Shown here piece after piece: positions 24,788 to 32,142 of a DNA stretch of 46,284 bases. The notes beneath the pieces were generated by a model. That model ran no database searches, was not told where the DNA came from, and saw nothing but the letters and a program-made list of their open reading frames with translations. The DNA comes from an uncultured Prevotella sp. (GTDB taxonomy: Bacteria; Bacteroidota; Bacteroidia; Bacteroidales; Bacteroidaceae): contig CAMNII010000017.1 of the NCBI GenBank assembly GCA_946540435.1, positions 1-46,284 on the forward strand, given 5' to 3'. The stretch's first letter is position 1; every line of letters begins with the position of its first letter. The position numbers were made by a program, and so were the translations under genes.

Positions 24788-25813
24788 TTATCGTTGCACA
24801 CGACCGGACCCGTCGCCGGCCATGAGGGTTTCTACTTCGTTGACTGACACCTGGTTGACATCGCCCTCAATGGTGTGTTTCAGGGCCGAGGCTGCCACCG
24901 CGAACTCCAGGGCCTCGGCCTGCGTCTCATAGGTGAGCAGGCCGTGGATGAGTCCGGCGGCAAAAGCATCGCCGCCACCCACGCGGTCGACGATGGGCTG
25001 GATGTCGTAGCGGCGGCTCTCGTAGAAGTCTGTGCCATTATAGATGAGGGCTTTCCATCCGTTGTGCGAGGCCGAGAACGACTCTCGCAAGGTGGAGGCG
25101 ACATATTTGAAGCCGAACGTCTTGACCATGCCGCGGAAGATATTCTTGTAGCCGTCGGCTGCGGTCTGTCCGCCTTCCACATCGGCATCGGGCGTGAAGC
25201 CCAGGCAGAGCTTGGCATCTTCTTCGTTGCCGATACACACATCGACATACTGCATCAGCGGACGCATGACTTGCTGGGCTTTCTCCGTGGTCCAGAGCTT
25301 CTTGCGGAAGTTCAGGTCGCACGAGACGGTGACGCCATGTCGCCGGGCAGCCTCGCAGGCTGCCTTCACCAGCTGGGCGGCGCGGTCGCTGATGGCCGGC
25401 GTGATGCCTGTCCAATGGAACCAGCGGGCATCCTGCATAATCTGGTCGAAGTCGAAGTCCGTGGTCTGCGCTTCGGCAATAGCCGAGTGGGCACGGTCGT
25501 AGACCACCTTCGAGGGGCGCATGGCCGAACCTGTCTCCAGATAATAGATGCCGATACGGTCGCCGCCACGGACGACATGGTGCGTGTCGACACCATACTG
25601 CCGCAGCGAGTTCACGGCGGCCTGTCCTATCTCGTTCTTTGGAAGTTTCGTCACAAAGCTGACGTCGTGCCCGTAGTTGGCCAGGCTGACAGCGACATTG
25701 GCCTCACCGCCGCCATAGACCACGTCGAACTGCGTGGCCTGTGTGAAACGCTGGTGTCGGGGCGGCGACAGGCGAAGCATGATTTCGCCAAGGGTGATAA
25801 TCTTAGATTTCAT
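24788..25813 (-). CDS. kdgK: 2-keto-3-deoxygluconate kinase
   Basis: 341 residues of the PfkB sugar-kinase family, starting MKSKIITLGEIMLRLSPPRH. The substrate loop GGGEANVAVSLANYG, ISDRAAQLVKAACEAARRHG and the ATP/anion-hole motif DRVGGGDAFAAGLIHGL are present. It phosphorylates KDG to KDPG for the Eda aldolase. The open frame continues upstream to 26146, but that part lies inside the ABC gene, is Ser-rich shadow sequence and is rejected. The ATG at 25813 overlaps the ABC gene end by 11 bp, consistent with translational coupling. Confidence 0.92.
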   Translation of the reverse strand: MKSKIITLGEIMLRLSPPRHQRFTQATQFDVVYGGGEANVAVSLANYGHDVSFVTKLPKNEIGQAAVNSLRQYGVDTHHVVRGGDRIGIYYLETGSAMRPSKVVYDRAHSAIAEAQTTDFDFDQIMQDARWFHWTGITPAISDRAAQLVKAACEAARRHGVTVSCDLNFRKKLWTTEKAQQVMRPLMQYVDVCIGNEEDAKLCLGFTPDADVEGGQTAADGYKNIFRGMVKTFGFKYVASTLRESFSASHNGWKALIYNGTDFYESRRYDIQPIVDRVGGGDAFAAGLIHGLLTYETQAEALEFAVAASALKHTIEGDVNQVSVNEVETLMAGDGSGRVQR

Positions 25814-27635
25814 GTCCTGTATATAATTGGTAGTATTTTCCTTTCTTTTCGATGAGCTCGCCATGAGTGCCATGCTCGATGATGCGGCCATGGTCGAGCA
25901 CGATGATCTGATCGGCATTGCGGACGGTGGAGAGTCGGTGGGCAATGACGAAGGTGGTGCGCCCTGCCATGAGCGAGTCCATGCCACGTTGCACGAGTTG
26001 CTCGGTGTGGGTGTCGATGCTCGACGTTGCCTCGTCGAGCACCAATACGGGCGGGTTGGCAACGGCTGTCCGCGCGATGGCCAACAACTGCCGCTCGCCT
26101 TGTGAGAGGTTTCCGCCATCGCCGGTGAGCAGGGTGTGATAGCCATTGGCCAAGCGGCGGATGAAGTCGTCGGCTCCCACCCTGCTGGCTGCCTCCATAC
26201 ACTCCTCGTCGGTGGCTTCGAGGCGGCCGTAGCGGATGTTTTCCATCACGCTATCCGTGAACAGACGTGTCTCCTGCAACACCACTCCCATCGAACTCCG
26301 CAACGAGTCCTTACGGATGTCGGTGATGGGAATGCCATCGTAGAGGATGCGCCCCTGCTGGATGTCGTAGAAACGATTGATGAGGTTGATGATGGTGGTC
26401 TTGCCGGCACCTGTGCCTCCCACAAAGGCTATCTTCTGACCGGGGTTCGTATTGATGTCGATATCGAAGAGTACCTGCTTGCCTTCCACATAGCTGAAGT
26501 CAACATCCTTGAAGTCGACGTCGCCCAACGGATGGTCGAGTACGACAGTGCCTTCGTCCAGCTCGGGCTCGGCATCCATCAGGCGGAACACGCGCTCGGC
26601 ACCGACCGAGGCATTGAGCACGCTGTTAATCTGTTGGCTGACATGGGTGATGGGCTGCGAGAAGCTCTTGTTCAGCTGAAGGAAGCTGACCAGAGTGCCG
26701 AGCGACAGAGAGAAGTGAACGGAGAAGAGGGAGAAGTCGTTCAGGGCGATGGTGGCACCGACGACACCGATGAGGACATAAGCCAGGTTGCCGAGGTTTC
26801 CGTTGACCGGCATGACGATATTGGCTATCTTGTTGGCGTTATAGGCCGACGAGCGCAACTGCTCGTTGATGGCCTCGAAGTCGCTGATGGCCTCATCCTC
26901 GTGACAGAACACCTTCACCACTTTCTGACCGGTCATCATCTCTTCGATAAACCCGTTGACACGCGCCAACGACTCCTGCTGCGTCTTGAAATAGCCGCGC
27001 GACCAGGTGCCGAGCTTCGTCGTGGTCAGCATCATCACGGCAGCCATCACCACACCGACAATGGTCAGCGGAACACTCAGCACCACCATCGACGTGAACG
27101 TCACGACAATCGTAATCAGCGAGTTGAACACCTGCGCCATGGCCGTGGAAATCATCTGTCTGAGGGAGTCGACATCGTTCGTATAGACCGACATCAGTTC
27201 GCCATGCGAGTGGGTGTCGAAATAGCTGATGGGCAGCGTCTCCATGCGTTCGAAGATACGCTTGCGCAGCCGTAGCATGGTGCCTTGGCTGACATAGATC
27301 ATCAGCCGGTTGTAGGTATACGAGCATACCACACCGGCCATGAGCACCAGCCCAAGGGTGAAGAGGGTCTGCCAGAGCGATGAATAATCGGGATTGCTGA
27401 CTTGTGTGAGCGGTACGATATAGTCGTCGATGAGTGCCTTGGTAAACAGTGTCGAAGCCACCGACGTCACCGACGAGACAAGAATACAAGCCAAAACGAC
27501 AAGGATGAACCACTTATAGTCCTTCCATACCATAGACATCAGGCGCAAGAGAACATCACGCTGCTCCTTCGTTGCCTTCTGGAAGCCTGCCTGTGCCCGC
27601 TCGCCACGCGGACCGAAACCCATATTCTTAGCCAT
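25803..27635 (-). CDS. ABC exporter half-transporter with canonical ATPase site
   Basis: 610 residues. Six-helix ABC exporter membrane domain (about residues 35-330) followed by one nucleotide-binding domain: Walker A FVGGTGAGKTTIIN, Q-loop VVLQETRLF, signature LSQGERQLLAIAR, Walker B LVLDEATSSID with the catalytic Glu, and H-loop VIAHRLSTV. It belongs to the MdlB/SmdB-type multidrug or lipid-like exporter group. It overlaps the companion half-transporter gene by 8 bp, so a heterodimer is likely. The substrate cannot be told from sequence. Its link with uronate catabolism is only positional. Confidence 0.9.
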   Translation of the reverse strand: MAKNMGFGPRGERAQAGFQKATKEQRDVLLRLMSMVWKDYKWFILVVLACILVSSVTSVASTLFTKALIDDYIVPLTQVSNPDYSSLWQTLFTLGLVLMAGVVCSYTYNRLMIYVSQGTMLRLRKRIFERMETLPISYFDTHSHGELMSVYTNDVDSLRQMISTAMAQVFNSLITIVVTFTSMVVLSVPLTIVGVVMAAVMMLTTTKLGTWSRGYFKTQQESLARVNGFIEEMMTGQKVVKVFCHEDEAISDFEAINEQLRSSAYNANKIANIVMPVNGNLGNLAYVLIGVVGATIALNDFSLFSVHFSLSLGTLVSFLQLNKSFSQPITHVSQQINSVLNASVGAERVFRLMDAEPELDEGTVVLDHPLGDVDFKDVDFSYVEGKQVLFDIDINTNPGQKIAFVGGTGAGKTTIINLINRFYDIQQGRILYDGIPITDIRKDSLRSSMGVVLQETRLFTDSVMENIRYGRLEATDEECMEAASRVGADDFIRRLANGYHTLLTGDGGNLSQGERQLLAIARTAVANPPVLVLDEATSSIDTHTEQLVQRGMDSLMAGRTTFVIAHRLSTVRNADQIIVLDHGRIIEHGTHGELIEKKGKYYQLYTGHEI

Positions 27636-29406
27636 GGGCTACCTCCTTTCCTTTCTGCTGGGCATCGAAGTCACCCTGTGCCTGCGTCTGCAAGTCGTAG
27701 ATTTCACGATAGAGCGGATTGGTCTCCAGCAACCGCTCGTGGGTATCGAAACCGGTCAGGCAGCCCTTGTCCATGACGATGATGCGGTCGCAGTGCTGCA
27801 CGCTGGAGATGCGCTGGGCAATGATAATCTTCGTCATCGCGGGCAACTGCTCACGGAAGGCTCGCTGTATCTTGGCGTCGGTGGCGGTGTCGCAGGCCGA
27901 CGTGGAGTCGTCGAGGACGAGGATCTGCGGATGCTTCAGCAGTGCACGGGCAATGCATAGGCGCTGCTTCTGACCGCCTGACACGTTGGTGCCGCCCTGC
28001 TCGATATGGGTGTGGTAGCCGTCGGGCTTCTCCATGACGAAGTCGTCGGCACAGGCTATGCGGCAGGCCTCACGGCATTCTTCCTCGGTGGCATCGGCAC
28101 GGCCCCACCGCAGGTTGTCGAGGATGGTGCCGGAGAAGAGGGTGTTCTGCTGAAGGACGATGGACACGGCGGTACGCAGCGTCGGCAGGTCGTATTCACG
28201 GACGTCACGTCCGCCCACCAGCACCTGTCCCTCGCTCACATCGTAGAGGCGGGAGATGAGGTTGACAATGGTCGACTTTCCCGAACCTGTCCCACCGATG
28301 ACGCCGATGGTCTCGCCACTCTCTATACGGAACGAGATATTGTAAAGGGCCGACCGGCGCGACTGCCCCTCGACGGGCTTGCCGTAGTCGAAGCGCACGC
28401 CACGGAACTCCACGCTGCCGTCGGCAACGGCCATCACGGGGTGTTCGGGGTTGCGGATGTCGGCGCGCTCGTCGATGACCTCTGCCACCCGGCGGGCCGA
28501 GGCGGCACTCTGCGTCAGCATGACGAAAATCATCGAGAGCATCATCAGGGCCTGCAGGATGGACATGACATAGGTGAACAGCGAGGTCAGCTCACCCGTG
28601 GTCAGCGTGCCGCCGACGATGAAATGGGCACCCCACCACGACAGGGCGATGATGCAGCCATAGACCACCATATTCATCACGGGATGGTTCAGCGCCATCA
28701 GACTCTCGGCCTTCACATATAGTTTGTAAAGGCCTTCGGCTGCACGGGCGAACTTCTCACTCTCATATTTCTCGCGGACAAACGACTTCACCACACGGAT
28801 GGCCTGCACATTCTCCTGAACACTGAGGTTCAACGCATCATAACGCTCGAAGACCTGTGCAAAAAGCCTCGACACACGCGTGATAATCTGGTAAAGGGAA
28901 AAGGAAAGGACGACCATTGCCACGATGAAGATGAGCGACAGACGGGCATCTATCAACAGACACATCACGATAGAGAGCAACAGACGGAAGGGCGCACGGA
29001 CCGTGATGCGAAGAATCTGCTGATAAGCATTCTGGAGATTGTTCACATCGGTCGTCATGCGCGTCACAAGGCCACTGGTGGAGTATTTGTCGATGTCGCT
29101 GAAGGCAAAGGTCTGGACGTTGCGGTACATGGCCCGACGGAGGTTCGAAGCAAAGCCCGTCGAGGCGTAAGCCGAAAAGCGACCCGCCAGGATGCCCAGC
29201 AGCAGGCTCACAAAGGCCAGACCAATCATCAGCACACCGTAACGGTAGACGTTCTCCATGTTGCCAGCGGTGATGCCACGGTCGATGAGCAATGCCGTCA
29301 CATAGGGAATGAGGACGTCCATCACCACCTCCAGAGCAGTAAACAAGGGTGTCAGCAAGGACGCTGTCTTGTATTGTCCTATCTGCCGGTATAAGGTCTT
29401 TAGCAT
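27628..29406 (-). CDS. ABC exporter half-transporter with degenerate ATPase site
   Basis: 592 residues from ATG 29406 (MLKTLYRQIGQYKTASLLTP). I prefer this to the longer frame to 29493, whose first 29 residues lie across the promoter. Six membrane helices, then an NBD: Walker A IGGTGSGKSTIVN, signature NVSGGQKQRLCIARAL, Walker B LVLDDSTSACD, switch IIAQRISSV. The catalytic Glu after Walker B is Asp and the H-loop His is Gln (AQRIS), so this half has a non-catalytic site, the common asymmetry of heterodimeric exporters. First gene of the 13.7-29.4 kb run. Confidence 0.9.
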   Translation of the reverse strand: MLKTLYRQIGQYKTASLLTPLFTALEVVMDVLIPYVTALLIDRGITAGNMENVYRYGVLMIGLAFVSLLLGILAGRFSAYASTGFASNLRRAMYRNVQTFAFSDIDKYSTSGLVTRMTTDVNNLQNAYQQILRITVRAPFRLLLSIVMCLLIDARLSLIFIVAMVVLSFSLYQIITRVSRLFAQVFERYDALNLSVQENVQAIRVVKSFVREKYESEKFARAAEGLYKLYVKAESLMALNHPVMNMVVYGCIIALSWWGAHFIVGGTLTTGELTSLFTYVMSILQALMMLSMIFVMLTQSAASARRVAEVIDERADIRNPEHPVMAVADGSVEFRGVRFDYGKPVEGQSRRSALYNISFRIESGETIGVIGGTGSGKSTIVNLISRLYDVSEGQVLVGGRDVREYDLPTLRTAVSIVLQQNTLFSGTILDNLRWGRADATEEECREACRIACADDFVMEKPDGYHTHIEQGGTNVSGGQKQRLCIARALLKHPQILVLDDSTSACDTATDAKIQRAFREQLPAMTKIIIAQRISSVQHCDRIIVMDKGCLTGFDTHERLLETNPLYREIYDLQTQAQGDFDAQQKGKEVAHG

Positions 29407-29442
29407 ATTTCTATCGCACGCAATAAATGTCGTTAACGGCTT

Positions 29443-29474
29443 CAAAATTACAAAAAAAAAAGCAGACTCACAAA
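29443..29474 (-). promoter_or_regulatory. Bacteroidetes-type promoter for the ABC exporter/glucuronate gene run
   Basis: On the minus strand: TTTG (29471-29474), a 20-bp spacer, TAATTTTG (29443-29450). Both boxes match the consensus. It lies about 35 bp before the start of the first ABC gene and directly beside the inverted-repeat array. Confidence 0.82.
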
Positions 29475-29495
29475 TACTAACAGGAATTTTCAACG

Positions 29496-29816
29496 TAAAC
29501 GTTTACGAACAAACGGACAGATGTTCTTTTTAAGACATACGAACATACGGACAGACGTATTTTAAGACATACGAACATACGGACAGACGTTTTTTTAAAG
29601 ACAGACGGACAGATGTTTTTTAGGACATACGAACAGACGTATTTAAGACAGAAGAACAGACGGGACTTCCTCCCAATCTTGTCTCTTAAACTACTTTTGC
29701 CTGTCTGTCATTAAAAACGTATGTCCGTATGTTCGTATGTCCTAAAAAAACGTATGTTCGTCTGTTCGTATGTCCTAAAAAACATCTGTCCGTATGTTCG
29801 TCTGTCATTAAATTAT
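29496..29816. repeat. Inverted array of about 30-bp repeats between divergent genes
   Basis: The left half (29496-29662) holds about five units of the type AAGACATACGAACATACGGA followed by CAGACGTATTTT; the first two full units start at 29532 and 29564 (32-bp period). The right half (29702-29816) holds at least three units of the reverse complement (CGTATGTCCGTATGTTCGTA, then TGTCCTAAAAA). A central segment of about 40 bp separates the halves. Large cruciform or stem-loop structures are possible. Read as protein it gives only Cys/Val/Tyr-rich nonsense. Confidence 0.9.
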
Positions 29817-29828
29817 GTTCGCCTGTTC

Positions 29829-29859
29829 TTTGCCGTTTTGTTTTTTCTTCGTACCTTTG
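29829..29859 (+). promoter_or_regulatory. Bacteroidetes-type promoter for the split 5'-nucleotidase genes
   Basis: TTTG (29829-29832), a 19-bp spacer, TACCTTTG (29852-29859), both perfect. The ATG at 29882 follows after 22 bp. Confidence 0.87.
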
Positions 29860-29881
29860 CAGCAACAAAACCACGAATATC

Positions 29882-30682
29882 ATGCAAGCAAAGAAAACCC
29901 TTTTATTGTTGTCCTTCGGCGCAGTCCTGCTCACCGCCTGCGGCAGTCACTACACACTCACAGGCATCGAGCGGTCGCGCATCCTCATCGACAGCCGTTA
30001 CGACCAGCAGCCCGACGCCAAGGCCACAACGTTCATGGCACCCTTCAAGGCAGAGGTAGACAAGGTGATGAGTCCCGTCGTGGGCCGTGCCGCCACCTAC
30101 CTGTGGGCACAGAAGCCTGAGAGCAACCTCTCCAACCTGCTGGCCGACATCCTTGTATGGGGCGGAAAGAAATACAACGAGCAGCCGCAGGTCGGCCTGT
30201 ATAACATGGGAGGCATACGCGCTGCCTTCTCCGAGGGCGACGTCACCTATGGCGATGTCCTCGACGTGGCACCGTTCGAGAACAAGATCTGCTTCCTCAC
30301 CCTCACCGGCGAGAAGCTCACCGAGCTGTTCCGGCAGGTTGCCAAGACACGCGGCGAGGGCGTCAGCCACGGCGTGGAACTCGTCATCACCGCCGATGGC
30401 AACCTCGTCTCCGCCAAGCTCAACGGCAAGGCCATCGACCCCGGCGCCACCTACCGCGTTGCCACCCTCGACTATCTGGCCCAGGGCAACGACGGCCTCG
30501 ATGCCTTCAAGGCCAAGACCGATGTCGTCTCGCCACAGGAAGAAGAAAACAACGTGCGGTTCATCATCATGGACTACTTCCGCGAACAGGCAGCACAAGG
30601 AAAAGCCGTCGATGCCAAGATAGAAGGGCGCATCGTCATGCAAGACCTCGACAAGCAGGACGCCCGCAGCCTGATGCACTGA
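29882..30682 (+). CDS. 5'-nucleotidase C-terminal domain lipoprotein
   Basis: 266 residues, starting MQAKKTLLLLSFGAVLLTAC with a lipobox (LTAC) at Cys 20. The body is the 5'-nucleotidase C-terminal (substrate-binding) domain: NLLADILVWGGKKYNEQPQV, YNMGGIRAAFSEGDVTYGD, DVAPFENKICFLTLTGEKL and DYLAQGNDGLDAF. In UshA-type enzymes this domain binds the nucleotide base and is fused behind the metallophosphatase domain; here it is a separate, membrane-anchored protein encoded ahead of it. The frame extends upstream to 29729 but only through the repeat array, so the start is at 29882. Confidence 0.9.
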   Translation: MQAKKTLLLLSFGAVLLTACGSHYTLTGIERSRILIDSRYDQQPDAKATTFMAPFKAEVDKVMSPVVGRAATYLWAQKPESNLSNLLADILVWGGKKYNEQPQVGLYNMGGIRAAFSEGDVTYGDVLDVAPFENKICFLTLTGEKLTELFRQVAKTRGEGVSHGVELVITADGNLVSAKLNGKAIDPGATYRVATLDYLAQGNDGLDAFKAKTDVVSPQEEENNVRFIIMDYFREQAAQGKAVDAKIEGRIVMQDLDKQDARSLMH

Positions 30683-30732
30683 TTATTGAGAAATGAGAGA
30701 GAGTAAAGGAACCGACAAAAACGATTAACAGC

Positions 30733-31563
30733 ATGAAGAAAATAATAGCCATCGCCTGTCTGCTTTGTTGCTGCCTCACAGCAACCTCACAGAAGCAGCT
30801 CACCATCCTGCACACCAACGACACCCACAGCACCATCTACCCGCTCAACCCCAACCTCGCCGACACCCTCAAGGCAGGACGCGGCGGATACCTCCGGCGC
30901 ATCGCCATGATCAACGAGGAACGCGCCAAAGACCCCGACCTGCTACTCTTCGACAGCGGAGACTTCTCGCAGGGCTCACCCTACTACACCATGTACAAGG
31001 GCGACGTAGAGGTAGAACTGATGAACCAGATGCACTATGATGCCGCCACCATCGGCAATCATGAGTTTGACTTCGGCCTGGAGAACATGGCACGCCTCTT
31101 CCGCCAGGCCCGCTTCCCCATCGTATGCGCCAACTACGACTTCACCGGAACCCCCGTGGAAGGCCTTACCAAGCCTTACGTCATTCTGAAGCGGAAGGGC
31201 GTGAAGATCGGTGTCATCGGGCTGGCACCCGAAATGAAGGGCCTCGTGGATGAGACCAAGTGTCAAGGTGTAGGCTACCTCGACCCGTCAGAAACCTGCA
31301 ACCGTTGGGCGGACTACCTGAAGAACAAGAAGAAGTGTGATGTCGTCATCGTCATTTCCCACTTGGGTTGGCAGGAGTCGGGCATGGGCGACCAAATGAT
31401 GATGGCAGGCGCACGCAATGTAGACCTGATACTTGGCGGTCACTCGCACACCTATTTTGAAACCCTTCGCTATACGCCCGATGCCGACGGCAAACAGATT
31501 CCCGTCGACCAGAATGGCAAACATGCCATTTTTGTTGGTAAAATGGTGTTGACGGTGCAGTGA
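30733..31563 (+). CDS. 5'-nucleotidase metallophosphatase domain protein (secreted)
   Basis: 276 residues with a signal peptide (MKKIIAIACLLCCCLTATSQ). Metallophosphatase motifs in order: LTILHTNDTHS, LFDSGDFSQG, IGNHEFDFG, ISHLGW and GGHSHTYFE, so the two-metal site is complete. It probably works with the C-terminal-domain lipoprotein encoded 50 bp upstream as a split UshA-like enzyme in the periplasm. From about 31170 to the stop the codons become visibly richer in T-ending forms than the first 430 bp. A second copy of the 3' portion, with the C-ending style of the 5' part, lies at 39646-40091. The gene may thus be a recombinant. Confidence 0.9.
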   Translation: MKKIIAIACLLCCCLTATSQKQLTILHTNDTHSTIYPLNPNLADTLKAGRGGYLRRIAMINEERAKDPDLLLFDSGDFSQGSPYYTMYKGDVEVELMNQMHYDAATIGNHEFDFGLENMARLFRQARFPIVCANYDFTGTPVEGLTKPYVILKRKGVKIGVIGLAPEMKGLVDETKCQGVGYLDPSETCNRWADYLKNKKKCDVVIVISHLGWQESGMGDQMMMAGARNVDLILGGHSHTYFETLRYTPDADGKQIPVDQNGKHAIFVGKMVLTVQ

Positions 31564-31569
31564 CTTCCG

Positions 31570-32112
31570 TTAGTCTTGTCGTCTTCGGGGGTCGCCGCTT
31601 TGGTCGGTATAGTAGCCTCGCTGTCCGGTCTTTCCGTCGACGGCGTCGCGGATGCCGGTGCCGGTGATACCAGCCTGTTCGCGCCACAACTCTTCATAGT
31701 CGCGGGAGGTATTCCCTCGCGGAACGACGTTGGTGTCGAATTCAAGTTCCACGACTGTTGTGTCCTTGAAGTTACCATAGCAGTAAACGAAGTGGTCGGC
31801 ATAGCCGGAGTTCTTGATGGTGTTGAATTTCAGGTGAACGAAGCCGTGTTTGTGCGGTAGTACGATGATGGGCAGGTCGTCGCGTGAGACAACACATCCG
31901 CAGGTTGTCTGCACCTCTTTGATGAAGAGAGGGTTGTCGGAGAGGTTCTCCATTTCGAAGGTGACCCCCATGATCTCTCCCTGCATTACCGGATAATAGT
32001 GGCGCACGGGGTCGATGATATGTATGTCAGCAGGCTCCAGTTCCTTTTCGTAGCAGGCTGTCAGTAGGACGAGCAGCACGAACAACAGTCCATGTCTTTT
32101 GTTTTTCTTCAT
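31570..32112 (-). CDS. DUF1573 lipoprotein
   Basis: 180 residues. Lipoprotein signal MKKNKRHGLLFVLLVLLTAC. The DUF1573 pattern is visible (FEMENLSDNPLFIKEVQTTC, GCVVSRDDLPIIVLPHKHG, then FVHLKFNT), an immunoglobulin-like fold common in Bacteroidetes lipoproteins and of unproven function. The tail (RDAVDGKTGQRGYYTDQSGD) is polar. It is the last gene of the exopolysaccharide-like operon, 30 bp after the DUF4838 gene, and its stop is only 6 bp from the convergent nucleotidase stop. Confidence 0.8.
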   Translation of the reverse strand: MKKNKRHGLLFVLLVLLTACYEKELEPADIHIIDPVRHYYPVMQGEIMGVTFEMENLSDNPLFIKEVQTTCGCVVSRDDLPIIVLPHKHGFVHLKFNTIKNSGYADHFVYCYGNFKDTTVVELEFDTNVVPRGNTSRDYEELWREQAGITGTGIRDAVDGKTGQRGYYTDQSGDPRRRQD

Positions 32113-32142
32113 TATTTTCTTCGGCTTCGCTTTTTCCGTTTT

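Noticed and set aside
24788..26146. A 452-residue frame that would fuse an extra 111 residues to KdgK
   Set aside because: The extra part lies inside the ABC transporter gene, is Ser/Thr-rich nonsense and precedes a canonical KdgK start at 25813.
29729..29881. N-terminal extension of the nucleotidase C-terminal-domain protein
   Set aside because: It is a read-through of the repeat array (Cys/Val/Tyr-rich) and lies upstream of the promoter; the lipoprotein signal begins at 29882.
30733..30792. Similarity between the signal peptides of the nucleotidase and DUF1080 proteins
   Set aside because: Both start MKKIIAI and have CCC, but the DNA differs at many positions; common hydrophobic signal composition explains it.
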